Assembly (NCBI GenBank): GCA_951213105.1
Contig: OX578149.1
Span: forward strand, 4,439,606-4,503,605
Source: Amaurobius ferox
Lineage: Eukaryota > Arthropoda > Arachnida > Araneae > Amaurobiidae
Direction of reading: 5' to 3'
Length of the DNA stretch: 64,000 nt
Part shown: positions 24,519 to 35,884 of the stretch, one piece after another
How positions within the stretch are numbered: position 1 is the stretch's first letter
Layout of the letters: each line of letters opens with the position of its first letter
Program-made: the position numbers and the translations under genes
The notes under the pieces: model-generated
The model's database searches: none
What the model was told of the DNA's origin: nothing
Seen by the model: only the letters and a program-made list of their open reading frames with translations

Positions 24519-24897
24519 ATGCCGTTAGGACGGTGCCGAAGAAATTATAAGAAATTGAACGAGTTCGAACGGGGTCGTATAGCCGGGATGCGTGAAACTG
24601 CTGGTCATAACGAGCAATAGGCCGCCACCTGCACCAAACGGACACTGCTGTGTAAAGGTGCTGGCAGCAGTGATTGCTGCAAGGAACTCATCGGCGGAAT
24701 AAAGGCTCTGGAAGGCCAAGGTGCACGAATGTGAGGCAAGATCGGATGATGTGCGCAGGCCCGAACTGGCCATCCTTGTCCGCCATCCAACGTGCTACAG
24801 CCTCTTCCCTACAACCCGTGGTACCTTCCGCCATCTCACGCCGCTTGGCTGAGAACCCACCAACATCAACAGAGTCGTTTGGAGTGGTGTCGTAGCC
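24519..24897 (+). pseudogene. Tc1 transposase, N-terminal half
   Basis: The start Met at 24519 opens a basic stretch, then residues like NEFERGRIAGMRE typical of the first helix-turn-helix of Tc1 transposases. A stop and a frameshift follow. The second DNA-binding region is recognisable in another frame (GTHRRNKGSGRPRC, then LSAIQRATASS and ISRRLAE). Coding similarity continues to the hAT insertion point at 24897 and resumes at 29622. Tc1 transposases bind the inverted ends and cut and paste the element. This copy cannot make one. Confidence 0.8.
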
Positions 24898-25100
24898 AAG
24901 GGCGGCAGTTCAGCATTTCATTGGGGGGTGCGAGATTTGTATGTACTATAATAATTCACAATATGGAATAAATAAAATGTTTGTTAACAGGAGGGGGGGG
25001 GGGAGGGATCACAAAATTGAATTGATGTTGAGAAAAATAATTGTTGTTAACATAATTGTTGTTAACATAATTTTTCTAAATACAAATATCTATATTTATT

Positions 25101-25215
25101 TACCGAAGAAATTATAAGAAATTCTACTGAGCAAATAGCATCCTATAAAACAAGTTAAAAATGTGGACGGTTTATCTGTGCTCGTTATCGGCGTTGCAGT
25201 CCCGTGGAGACACGG
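25101..25215 (+). repeat. patch of Tc1 sequence in rearranged order
   Basis: Inside the 3' region of the hAT lies a copy of host Tc1 sequence. The text of 24535-24555 (gaagaaattataagaaatt) is followed directly by that of about 24420-24500, an order reversed from the source. The two source segments are otherwise closely similar to the copy. Confidence 0.75.
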
Positions 25216-25768
25216 AAAAAGTTAAAGTTTTAAACGCCGGTTTTTAGAGTCTGGAAGAAGAGAAAATGTTGTTACAATATCATCATAATCCATTGGTATA
25301 TCTTGTTCTATAGCTAAAACAGCTAAAGATGAAAATCTTTTTCGTCCCATTGTACTGCGAAAATAATTTTTCAGCCTCCTGAGACACGAAAGACCCTTCA
25401 CAACTAATTGAGCTGATTGGCACAGTCAAAAACAATTTAACTAATAATGTTATGACCGGAAACACATTTTTTAAATTCCGCTCTTTAAAATAATTCAGGT
25501 GACTTTTAAAATTGGGATGGTCTATGTTTTCATTTTTCATCATTAAATAAAACAGTCGCAATTCACATAGCAATTTCTCTTTCTGGAAGTTATATACTTT
25601 GCATATGGTTGAAACATTTTCTTTTTCTTTTTCGACATCTGATCCGGATAATACTGAACTAAGGGCAAAGAAAACAGATATATTGTTCTCATTAAATCTT
25701 GTCTCAATTTCATTAGATACTGAATCTATAATTTCATATTGAATATTGATTCTGTGATATGATCAGGG

Positions 25769-26632
25769 CAGGGGCGGCAAATAGGGGGCGCGAGGGGGCG
25801 CGGTCGCGCCCCCAAATTTTTCTTATTTTGGACCAAAACTAAAAAGGCGTAAAAAAATTCCCATGATGATGTTACATCGTATCACAGAATCAATATTTAA
25901 TATGAAATTATAGATTCAGTATCTAATGAAATTGAGACAGGATTTAATGAGAACAATATATCCATTTTGTTTGCCCTTAGTTCAGTATTATCCGGATCAG
26001 ATGTCGGAAAAGAAAAAGTTTCAACCATATGCAAAGTATATAACTTTCAGAAAGAGGAATTGCTATGTGAATTGCGACTGTTTTATTCAATGGTGAAAAA
26101 TGTAAACATAGACCATCCCAATTTTAAAAGTCGCATGGATTATTTTAAAGAGCGGAATTTAAGAAATGTGTTTCCTGTCATAACATTATTAGTTAAATTG
26201 TTTTTGACTGTGCCAATCAGCTCAGTCAATTGTGAAAGGTCATTTCCTTGTCTCAGGAGGTTGAAAAATTATTTTCGCAGTACAAAGGTACATAGCTATT
26301 TTAGCTATAGAACAAGATATACCATACTGGATTATGATGATATTGTAACAAAATTTTCTCTTCATCCAGACTCTAAGAACCGGCGTTTAAACCTTCAATA
26401 ACAAGTAAATTAATATAGATATTTGTATTTAGAAAAAATATGTTAACAGCAATTATGTTAACACAATTATGTACAAAAATTATGTTAACAACATTTATGT
26501 TTCTCAACATGAATTCAATTTTGTGATCCCTCTCCCCTTTCCCCCCTGTTAACAAACATTTTATTTATTTCATATTGTGGATTTTTATACAAATCTCGCA
26601 CCCCCAAATGGAATGCTGAAATGCCGCCCCTG
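25769..26632 (+). mobile_element. hAT deletion derivative nested in its relative
   Basis: An 864-bp unit with ends CAGGGGCGGC and GCCGCCCCTG, flanked by gatcaggg (25761-25768) and catcacgg (26633-26640), an imperfect 8-bp duplication. It keeps the family's terminal regions and only the transposase C-terminus, in the opposite orientation to the element it sits in. A GC-rich inverted stretch lies just inside the left end. It could have moved only with transposase supplied in trans. Confidence 0.85.
25967..26401 (+). pseudogene. hAT transposase C-terminal fragment, open
   Basis: An open frame of 144 codons covering the hAT C-terminal dimerisation domain (LFLTVPISSVNCERSFPCL, with the conserved S-x-x-x-E-R-x-F type block) and ending in its natural region before the inverted end. 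It corresponds to the minus-strand copy at 25573-25283. All catalytic parts are missing. An internal Met is used as the apparent start, so translation is doubtful. Confidence 0.75.
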
Positions 26633-26785
26633 CATCACGGGGATCATCATCATGGGGATTTTTTTTCACCGCCTCCGATTTTGCTTGCAATATTTTTACG
26701 CCTTTTCAGTTTTGGTCCAGAATAAGAATTTTTTTCGCAAAATTCTGTCACAAAACTCCACACTTGATTGAAATATGCATCAGTG

Positions 26786-27080
26786 TTGTTGTTGTTGTTG
26801 AAACCCAGACCGTCCGACCTACTAGAAAGGTGTAAGGTAACTGTTTGGACGGTCGGGAAGTGCCACCCAATTTAGACCGGAACCCAGTGGGGGAGGCATC
26901 CACAGGGACCGTACCCTCCTTCCCCTACCACCAACCTCTCGGAAGGACTTTCGGACCCACATGTTTAACGTGATCGTACTCCGCATGAACACGGCGGCAG
27001 TTTTGGCAGTGGCTGCAATCGAACCCGGGCCTACCGAGTGCAACTCCAGCGCGCTAACCAATGGGCTACCGCGCCCCTAT
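26786..27080 (-). mobile_element. SINE-T, first of a tandem pair
   Basis: Full-length minus-strand SINE with head, B box, body, hairpin terminus and AAC-type tail (GTT repeats on the plus strand). Target sequence atatgcatcagtg is at 26773-26785 and again at 27081-27093. It shares derived bases with the copy at 27094 that other copies lack, for example CGGTCGGG at the terminus. Confidence 0.92.
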
Positions 27081-27093
27081 ATATGCATCAGTG

Positions 27094-27381
27094 TTGTTGT
27101 TGTTGAAACCCAGACCGTCCGACCTACCAGAAAGGTGTAAGGTAACTGTTTGGACGGTCGGGAAGTGCCACCCAATTTAGACCGGAACCCAGTGGGGGAG
27201 GCATCCACAGGGACCGTACCCTCCTTCCCCTACCACCAACCTCTCGGAAGGACTTTCGGACCCACATGTTTAGCGTGATCGTACTCCGCATGAACACGGC
27301 GGCAGTTTTGGCAGTGGCTGGAATCGAACCCGGGCCTACCGAGTGCAACTCCAGCGCGCTAACCAATGGGCTACCGCGCCC
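27094..27381 (-). mobile_element. SINE-T, second of a tandem pair
   Basis: Differs from the 26786 copy by about three substitutions. A third copy of atatgcatcagtg follows at 27382-27394. The arrangement is target, SINE, target, SINE, target. Confidence 0.92.
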
Positions 27382-30372
27382 ATATGCATCAGTGTGAAAG
27401 AACTAACAGTTTCAATAGTAGCTTTAGCCAAAGCTTGCACAGTTTGAAAATTAAGATCAGATAACTGAAAATGCTTTGAGAGAGTTTGCATTGATCAAAA
27501 ACACTGCGCAATACAAATAAAATGAACTAAAATTCGAACGATGTCATGCATGTTAAAAGGGCTTCGGCTCTTCCACCATTGAGAGAATCGTTTTTCAGAT
27601 AATTCTTCCAATGTTAAAATCACCGCTTCAAAATTATCAAGTAGTGTTTTTTTTTTCTGGCTTTAACTTTGGAAGGCCACCTCGCATCACTTATGTTAAT
27701 GATTGTAGAGTTGAAGAGTCTCCAGATAAAGTATTTGTTGATGAGCAAATCTTTTCGAAAATAGCATGTCTTTTATAGGATGTTTCTATGAAAGAATATA
27801 ATTCATTGAGCTGCTGAAATGCATTTCTAGCAGAAGGAATGGATGAGCATGCGCTAACTACACATAAATTTAAAATATGATCATAACAATGGATATAAAT
27901 TGCCAATGAATTTTCCTGTAAAAATCGTGCAGACACACCACTGTACGGACCTCTCATATTGCTTGCCCCATCATAACATTGAGCTCGTAAGTCTGAAATA
28001 TCTAGCCCAAATGAGGAAATTACTTATTAAATTGAACAATAACTCTCCATCCGTTTTTTCTGTTCGAAAAAGGCCGGCAAATGATTCGTGTATTTCTAGG
28101 TCATCATCCCCATATCGAAAAATTACAGCCACTTGTTCATGTCTGGAAATGTCTTGAGTTTCATCAACTATTATAGAATAATAGCAAACTTCTTTTATTT
28201 TATTTTGAATAGGGTTACTGATTTGCGATTTGCATAAATTAAGAATATGATTCTGGTGGTCTTTGTAAAGTAAAAGATTTTTCTTTATTTTTAAATATTC
28301 TTTCAATTAAAGAACAGCTCTTAATTTCATCTATTCTAAAAACTTTCCTCTATTATTTGAGGTTATTTTTCATCGTGTCCTTTCAAACCAATACCTTGTC
28401 GTGCACAAAAACAACAGTTTCCTACACCTTTTTCATATAACGGCCATTCTTTTGAAAACTGTCTATCAAGTTTGGCACAAACGGAACCTGAAGACAGAAT
28501 TTCGGTAAAATTTAAAAGACAGCTTTCTGCTTTTTTGTGATCATGAACCTTGAATTTTTAAGCTGCTTTTGAGCAGTTACTAAAGCCATCCAGAATGAAA
28601 GATGATTCAGTGTATCGTTTATTAGCTTCTCAAAATGCTCTGCATGAAAAACAAGATGCTGTATTCGTAGAAAGACTGCATTCTAGTCATTTATATAAAT
28701 TATACCACTCTTTTCTAAACTTGCGACCTCTTTTATCAGTTAGGAAGAGAGAAGGTTCAGGCTGATATGGATCTAAAGTTATGTTTTCTTTGGCACTTTG
28801 AGGACAGTTAGCAGGATCTCTTTCATGAAGAAAATGTGTCGAACTTCCCTTTGTTTTACTTTCTGTTTCAATCGGACATTCTGGTGGCACAATTCCAAAT
28901 TCATCTATACTTCCAATTTTTGCTTCATAAACAGCATTATTTTTCTCACGATTCTCATCGGGAGCCACATTTTCATCTAATTTGGGACATTTTATGAAAG
29001 ATGCACTAATGTCTCTATTCAAGCGACGCTTTTTCGAACTCATAACTGCCCTAAAATATGTTACTAATCGCGTTTTTTCCTTCAACGCAAACACAAAGTC
29101 ACCATCAGTCTTGAGAAGTAAGCAACCAATGAGAATACTTCGCTGGCGCCAACAATGAATACTGTTTCGCTGGCGCCAACAGTGAATACTGTTTCGCTGG
29201 CGATAGCACATGCGAGCCAAAGAGAATCTATTATGTGAGTGAGCAATAAAAGCTCATTATATACGACAGATTTAGAATGTATCCCCAGTTCTTCAATGCT
29301 AAATAATGTTGTAGCGCCTCGTCTAAGACCCCCCCCCCCCAAGTTGTATATCTCCTTCACAGCTTGGGAACCAAAGGGCTTCTTCAAAGAATTCGGACAC
29401 TTGAAATTTTCAAGTCAAAAGGATAACATCACTCCAATCTTTTCAAGTTAAAAATGATTCATTCCAGCCTGAAGTGGGAAGCTTTACTGTGAAGGTCGGC
29501 TCTTTCGAAGCTCCATAACGTGAGAAAACTGACCAGTAGACAGTCGATAAAAAAGGGAGAAGCCGATAGACGACGAGGAAAAATTTGGGGGCGCAACTGC
29601 GTCCCTTATTTGCCGCCCCTGCGTAGCCGAGCATTATGGCTGTCAGCAGACTGGCATCGCATAGTGTTCAGCGATGAATCTTCAGTCTTTCAGCAGATGA
29701 CCATCGGGTACGTGTGTAGAGGCGCCAGGGCCAGCGATTCCAATCAGCCTTTGTTTTACACAGGCACACAACCATTATTCCCTGGTGTGATGGTGAGGGG
29801 TGCTATCTCTTACGACAACAGGTCGCCCCTAGACATCCTGCGCACAACTTTAACAGCTGAACGATATGTCGATGAAATCCTGTGGCCGTTTGCGTTGCCC
29901 TTCATGGCACGTCATTCTGGGGCCATTTTTCAACAAGGTGATGCCACGCCACATACGGCTCGCATATTTGTGGACCGTCTCCATGCTATTGATACTGTTC
30001 CTTGGCCAGCAAGGTCACCAGACCTTTCGCCAGTCGAGCATGTATAGGACATGCTAGGCCGCCAGATTCGAATACCCTGAAATGTAGCAAATCTGGAGCA
30101 GCAATTGAGGAATGCCTGGCAGAATGTATCGCAGGATGACATTAGGAAACTTTATTACTCTCTACCTAGACGTATACAAGCATGCATTGCCGCCAAGGGG
30201 GATTTCACCAATTACTGATTTGAAAATTCAGTGTGCAATTGCTAACCATTGATGGGTCCTGCGACCTTTTGTAATCATTTCATTACCTGTGTATGAGCTG
30301 TACGCATATTTAATTTCAATAAAAACAGTCACTTTCTTCATGATGCTTTTTTTTTCCTTTTGCAAAAGAGTG

Positions 30373-30579
30373 TACATCCGCTCTGAAAATGTTCACATAT
30401 CTAAATAAATGCCCATTTGCTTTCATAAGCATGTGACATGCTGTAAATGAAATTTTAGTTTATTTTGTTTTAAAGGTAAATTACATATACTAGCTGTTCC
30501 CACGCAGGGCATCCGTGGTCTAGCGTCCTTTAATGCTCAGTATTCATTGGACAACTTACAGCCTGATCTCTGGAGTGTG
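30373..30579. other. spacer with LINE target site
   Basis: Short spacer between the Tc1 element and the LINE-B copy. Its last 15 bp, gatctctggagtgtg (30565-30579), are the target duplication of LINE-B. Confidence 0.6.
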
Positions 30580-31270
30580 TGAGTGTGAAGACCCAGACCG
30601 TCCGACTCATCCAGAGGACTTGAGTATCTAATTGGACGGCCGGGAAGAGATCCGGCGACAACACCAGAAAAAACACAACTAAACAAAACAGCAAACAAAC
30701 AAAGCAGTAATCAAAAACAAAACACAACACCAAAACAACACAGCAAACCAAAATAAAAGGAAAGGCGGCACCACCGGGGAGGAGCAAGCAAAAACCAAGG
30801 GGATCAACAACCAGAGAAAAAGTTAAAAGCAGCAATGGCTCTCAGGCTATTCAAGTGATTTTGTTGGATATTTCTCTCGCTATGAGAACACAGTTTTTAA
30901 TTTTGTTAATTGAAGTTTTATTCGAGCAGACACTCGAGAACCAGGCCGCGGAATTAGCGGGGAAGGTTTAGAAAGATGAAAAGGTTTAGAGTGGGGACAA
31001 GCAAAGACGTAGTGGTCTGCATCTCCAAAGGAACCGCAGGAACAGCAAGAGGTTGATTTAAATTTAAAAAAGTAAAGGTAATCCAAAAATGGGCCGTGGC
31101 CCGTGATAAAATAAATAAGATATTTGTTCATTAAAAGGAAATTAAAGTTTACGTGGGGAAGAAAGTTAAAAATTATGGCTGGGTCATGGATGCGAGGGGA
31201 AATGTAGTTGTTTAGATAAGATTGCCAGGCGTTTAAGATATCTAGTTTACAATGCTTTTTTAAGAGAGAG
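30580..31270 (-). mobile_element. LINE-B, 5'-truncated I/R1-group copy
   Basis: An exact 15-bp target duplication, gatctctggagtgtg, at 30565-30579 and 31271-31285 fixes both ends. On the minus strand it holds the end of ORF2, a T-rich 3' UTR (about 30853-30650) and a terminal hairpin with outer CCC/GGG, arms CCGTCC/GGACGG and inner ACTC/GAGT. This terminus closely matches the SINE-T terminus, so this LINE family or a close relative is the likely partner of the SINEs. The 5' truncation is typical of target-primed reverse transcription. Confidence 0.9.
30853..31265 (-). pseudogene. LINE-B ORF2 C-terminal fragment
   Basis: Translates on the minus strand to a segment homologous to the end of the intact ORF2 at 41503-45027: IYFITGHGPFLDYLYFF and a CCHC-like knuckle, C-S-C-G-x5-D-H-Y-V-F-x-C-P-H. 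A stop lies near 30880, where the intact LINE reads on for about 11 residues. Reverse transcriptase and RNase H are absent through truncation. Confidence 0.85.
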
Positions 31271-31536
31271 GATCTCTGGAGTGTGGGTCTTCATTCGACT
31301 CATTCATATTCCATAGTATTGTCTCACAATCATTATCAGAGTGAAGACATAGGTCTTTTCCACTCCCATGTTCCCAGACACACGTGGATTCATTATTATA
31401 CGACCCTCTAATTAAACAGGCTGACGCAACCGCCATTGAAGCTCCTGCCGTAACTATCTGTTACCGTCTGCCTATGCTATTTCAATGGTGAGCGCACGTT
31501 ACTTGTCTGATGTTTGATACGTATTTTATCTGTAAA

Positions 31537-33600
31537 ATGGATGATTGTGGTATAATAAATGGCACTAATCATTGGAGGAAGAAGTTGGAAATGTTTAAAT
31601 TTCCTCAAGATCCCGAAAAAAGGAAAATATGGCTTTATAAACTGCCGAAGAAATGGATAGATTCCTGGACATTCACCTGAATTGCTCAGTGTAAGTAGTT
31701 TCATGTTTTATGCTTCCTTTTGTGTTTTTAAAAGTAAATGTGTGTTAAAATCTTGAAAAGAAGGTTTGAAAATTGGTTTCTTAAAGCTGACCTTTCAATA
31801 AATTAATTTTTTATAATACGTAGTTAAATAGGATTTTTTCTTGCAATGCAATCGTAGGGTTGCTATCGCATTTTGGCGTGGGTTTATCGATGACTTATCG
31901 CCAAGATAGCAAGATTTGACTTTGAAATTTGTATTTTTATATAATTATTGTTCTTTAAAGACTGTTTTGTATTTCAATTATAAAATATGTGCATTGATAT
32001 AAAATTTTAACAATTGTTTGTAGAAATATGTGAAAGCTGCATTTAAAAATAAAAATAAAAACATGCTATTTTGATTGTCTCCAAAGCATTTATAAAATTA
32101 ATAATGTTTTTTTTTATGATTAAATATTCAGTGTACATACTAGAACGTTATAAGCAAATATAGTTTTGATTGCCTATTTCTCATTTTAAATCAGCATAGA
32201 CTTATGCTGCCAGAGATTTTTAACATTTCTGCAGTTGCTATATTTTGTTTGTAGTAATATGAATTGCATGCATTACTTTGACTCATTGATTTTCCTATTT
32301 TATGTTATTTATATTATTGATATATTATCTTGTTAAGTATAGTTAAACTTTAGCTTTAAAATACTATGGCATTTATGTAACATTAAAAATCGCCCTATAG
32401 CTTGAAATAATTTCTCAAAGTAACTGAATACTAGAAAGTCAATTCTCTATTAAGATAGATATAAGCTATCTATATTAAGATATTCTACATGTGAAGGCTA
32501 AATTTTAAATCCATTTAGAAGATCAATAATTTACCTTACAAATTAATCCACAATGTTGCTTAATGACAATAGCTTTTTGTAGGTGATTCTGCACCTATAA
32601 TGAATAAAAATATGATATAATATGCTGAAAAAAATATTCCAAACTTTTCCTTTTAATTTGCCACTATTCAACTCGGGTATGTTGTACCTTTGATAGTAAT
32701 TTTTATTGAAACTATTTCTGTTTACAAATTTGATGAATCTGTCTTCCCGAGTATCATTTTTTGCAATTTTTACATAAAATTTAAAGTTCTGGAATTTAGC
32801 AGATTTTTAAATACAGTCTAATTTAAATTATATCAAATTTTGTATTTTATGGAAATTATTAGAGATATGCTTCTTATTTAGCGGAGTATGTGCACATTTT
32901 TATATTAACTTTATGTTGAATTTAGAATAAAATACGTTTTTGGTTATAAGAAATTTGTAAATGAAGTTTCATTATCATGAGACTTAGCCATCGATAGTAT
33001 GCTTATATAATGTGCAGTAAATATGCAGTGCAGTAAATATAATGTGCAGTAAATCACAGTTTTAAAGTTTGTTTTGTTTGCAAAGTATGCTATACTTTTG
33101 AGTATTATGTAGTAGTAAATTGGAATATGTTAAACTGTATCTATCAAGCATGTTTAAGTTTGAAAATTCTGTTTTCTGTCAGACTATAGTTTTAAAAAAT
33201 GTTCAAATGAGTCCAAAATACTTATTAACTGTAATAGTAATATAAAATAATTGCTCAGCAAGTATATATGGATGAGCTGGAATTGATATGAGTGTATCGG
33301 CTGTTACAAAATATTTCAAGATCTGAGTAACTGGTTGCTAAATTATGAAAAGTGCTGGAAATTAAAGGCAAAATGAAAGTAAATTAAAAAAAATTTGTAA
33401 TTGTGTAAGTTTCTATTATTTTCTATGATTGTATTATATACTAATTCAACATTTAGTGATAGTTTTGTTCTCAATGTTTTCAAAAATTTGTTTTTAATAT
33501 TTTAAATCCTCTTTATTAAAGGGATATTTTGAAAAGTCCCAGCATGAAGCTGATAATTGGAGAAATTTGAAGCCGTGATGTGCAAAGTCATCCTCCATTA
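31537..33600 (+). pseudogene. THAP-domain relic with an apparent intron
   Basis: 31537-31694 encodes MDDCGIINGTNHW then FKFPQDPEKRKIWLYKL, resembling the first half of a THAP zinc finger. It ends at a good donor, AGT|GTAAGTAG. After about 1.8 kb of AT-rich DNA, an acceptor (tttattaaag, near 33521) is followed by GYFEKSQHEADNWRNLKP, which resembles the second half (the HFEKSQF...LKP region). The first half needs a small frame change to join, and stops follow. THAP fingers occur in host factors and in P-element transposases. It is a decayed gene or transposon remnant, and splicing is unproven. Confidence 0.45.
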
Positions 33601-33699
33601 CTCCAATCTAAACATGTGAAATACCTAAAGGCTGGATCCATTTTAGATCATCAAGAAGTGAATGGTACAATTGACACAGAGGTAAACTTTCCAAACTCA

Positions 33700-34340
33700 T
33701 AGAAATGCGCCATTATAGCGATAAACGGCAAGAGAAAGTAACCCCGCTTTTCGCCAAGCACAACCGTCGCTCCCACAGGAGCTTCAATGGCCGCTCTTGC
33801 GCCAGCCTGTATATATAGGAACCTTACCTCTAATGAAACAAACTATAAATCGGTCATCCGCCCGGGAATGCTGTATGCAGCACCCGTATGGGGATATGCC
33901 TGTAAAACTACAATAGACCTCCTAGAGACAAAACAAAACAAAATCCTACGGATTATCAGGAAAGCTCCCAGGTATTTAAGGAACTCGGTAATTAGGAATG
34001 ACTTCAAAATAAAAATTGTTAGAGCCCAAATTAAAAAGCTAGCGCTTAAATTTTACAAAAATTTGCCATCCGTTCCAAATGAACTGTTATTCAATCTGCA
34101 TGACTATGATCATCGTAAGGCCAAATCGCGTAAGAGACCCCGCGCTGTTCTAAACATCAATAATCGGAATTAAATATCCACCCTCAAACATCTGATATCA
34201 AATAAAACTCGCGACTAATGTTCAAAACTCTAAGCTGCCAAAATGCTAGGTAACCCTGAGATCTGCATCAACCCCCCAAACTGCTTAAACTCTAGATGTG
34301 CAACAAACTGCCACACTAGGAGCTAGGACAAATAATAAAA
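33700..34340 (+). mobile_element. Jockey-like LINE, 5'-truncated
   Basis: The open frame 33787-34173 (128 codons) matches the C-terminal part of Jockey-clade ORF2 proteins: YKSVIRPGMLYAAPVWGYA, then LLETKQNKILRIIRKAPRYL and RNSVIRNDFKI. No RNase H and no catalytic FADD box are present because the 5' part is missing. The likely 3' UTR extends to the A-rich end near 34340. It is unrelated to the I/R1-group LINEs of this window. Confidence 0.75.
33787..34173 (+). pseudogene. Jockey-type ORF2 C-terminal fragment
   Basis: 128 codons of the region after the reverse-transcriptase core (the thumb and C-terminal 'VWG' block), ending in a basic tail and a stop. It lacks endonuclease and catalytic motifs, so it is not functional. 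Confidence 0.75.
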
Positions 34341-35884
34341 AGTAGTAAATGAAAACCTCGAACCTCCAATTAGGGTCACTGAATTAATGTCACAGTTTGA
34401 CGATAAGAACCACATATTGAAACTGGAGATTAAAGGCGCTTCGCGCCTGGTGCTCTGTTCTGTACGACACTTGACTTTCATGAAACAAACCCATGGAGAT
34501 AAAATTCCTATGGAAGAAAAACTTGAAAATACTATAATGCTTTGAGAATTATATCGAGGGGCCGCTAGTGTTATGTTAGTAATATTCCATCTGTTTGTTT
34601 TCATTTGACACAATTATTAATTTGTTTTCATTTGACACAAACATGAAGGTGAAGGGACCTTTTAACTCTATCGCATTATTCCAGACCGTGAACTACCCCA
34701 GAACCCTTCTTTCACATCACACGCTGGAAGTTATATATCCGCTTCTGTAATTGAGTCAATATTGAATTCATTGAATTCGAATATAAGAGACAATACATTG
34801 AAAATGTGTCTATATTGTAAATTGTAAGTTATACATCCATATAAAAAGAAAATCAAAATTGCTCCTGACGTAGAGAATACGGCGCTGCTATAACCTTAAA
34901 AAAGAGCTAGCTCTTCTCGCGTATGAATGTTGGCGATAAAATGACGTTTGGCGTCTGATTTGAAAGAAAGGTTCTGGCATAGTTCACACAATGGAATAAT
35001 GTTACTCTACCCTCGCGGATACAATCAAGGTAACTGGATGGATCATGCGCCCTTCTAGGGACTGCTAAAAATTGCAATAGTAGACTAAATATCTCCACCG
35101 AACGGTTTCAGCGATAACGTTTTACCTCCTACTTTATACTATATGCAGGGATAGAGAGGGCGGGCCGGAGGTGACGGCCCGGTCCGCACGACACGGAGGG
35201 GGGGGGGGGGGAGAAACTGCGCGTAGATAGAAATTGTTCATTATAAATTCAGACCAGAGCCCTGCAAGCTGCACGGGCCGCTGGAATTTGTACAGCCCCT
35301 TCTCTACGGACCGGACCATGTTTATTGACGTTGGAATCTGGATTGAAATCGAAGGGGGTCTGAAAAATAATGAAACCTTGAAAAGCTTATTACCGCCCAA
35401 ATTGTTATTTAAAAATATTTCAAAAGACAAGGCGCGAACATTCCATATAAAAATAGAATAGTCAAAAATAAATTCTAGACTAAATGTACTTGTTTTGTTA
35501 TTTTGATATATTCACAAAAGCTTTCGACATTCAACTGGACCGCAATCCCATCAAAGCAGGCGACCGCTATCAACCGTCTCAATGAGGAAATTATTTGCAC
35601 CGCCAATGAACTTTAAATAACCGAAAATAATGAATGTCGGGGCCTCGTTTCATATCGGCTTCGAATGGATGCTATTTAGAAGACTTGCTTCAAAGAAAAG
35701 CCTACTTCAGAAACAAGCGCCGCTTTAGAAATACAAGACACCCTTTATGGCTAAAATTAAAAACAAAAACCGCTCCAATGGGGATTCAAATGGTTTTCCC
35801 CTGAATAACATTTTGTAAAATAAAAATCAACGTCTGTAACACCGAAAAGAAAAAGGACTCAAGAAAATCTCTCTGATCACAGAC
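34341..35884. other. no recognised gene
   Basis: No domain recognised. A G-run lies at 35199-35211. The short frames on both strands (34323-34613, 35134-35461) overlap each other and look like chance. Confidence 0.45.

Larger units (their letters stand above)
25283..29043 (-). pseudogene. hAT transposase (ZMYM/TTF-type), broken
   Basis: The reading starts near 29043 with MSSKKRRLNRDISASF and an N-terminal region ending GRKFRKEWYNLYK, which in relatives leads into a TTF-type zinc finger. A DUF4371-like RNase-H-fold segment lies at 28306-27971 (YYSIIVDETQDISRHEQ). It is followed at 27957-27691 by MRGPYSG and IYIHCYDHILNLCV, the usual place of a conserved Asn-Met-x-Gly block and an H-x-LNL block. 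The C-terminal dimerisation domain is at 25573-25283 (LFLTVPISS). Stops, frameshifts, a nested hAT derivative and two SINEs interrupt it. No single frame exceeds 180 codons. Confidence 0.8.
24898..29621 (-). mobile_element. hAT transposon inserted in Tc1 transposase
   Basis: The right end is the inverted complement of CAGGGGCGGCAAAT. The left end is a slightly decayed aagggcggcag. The host Tc1 gene carries an 8-bp target duplication, cgtagcca at 24891-24898 and cgtagccg at 29622-29629. The 8-bp length is characteristic of hAT. The transposase is on the minus strand (29043 to 25283). The element later received a shorter relative (25769-26632), two SINEs (26786-27381) and a patch of Tc1 sequence (25101-25215). 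A 27-bp direct repeat lies upstream of the gene at about 29140-29205. Confidence 0.85.
24265..30372 (+). mobile_element. Tc1-family transposon split by a hAT insertion
   Basis: The left end is CACTCTTTTTTGCAAAA after a TA (24263-24264). The right end is TTTTGCAAAAGAGTG before a TA (30373-30374). The inverted ends and TA target duplication are those of Tc1/mariner elements. Without the insertion at 24898-29621 the element is about 1.38 kb, which is normal for the family. The transposase halves lie at 24519-24897 and 29622-30218. It is dead: besides the insertion it has stops and frameshifts. Confidence 0.85.
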
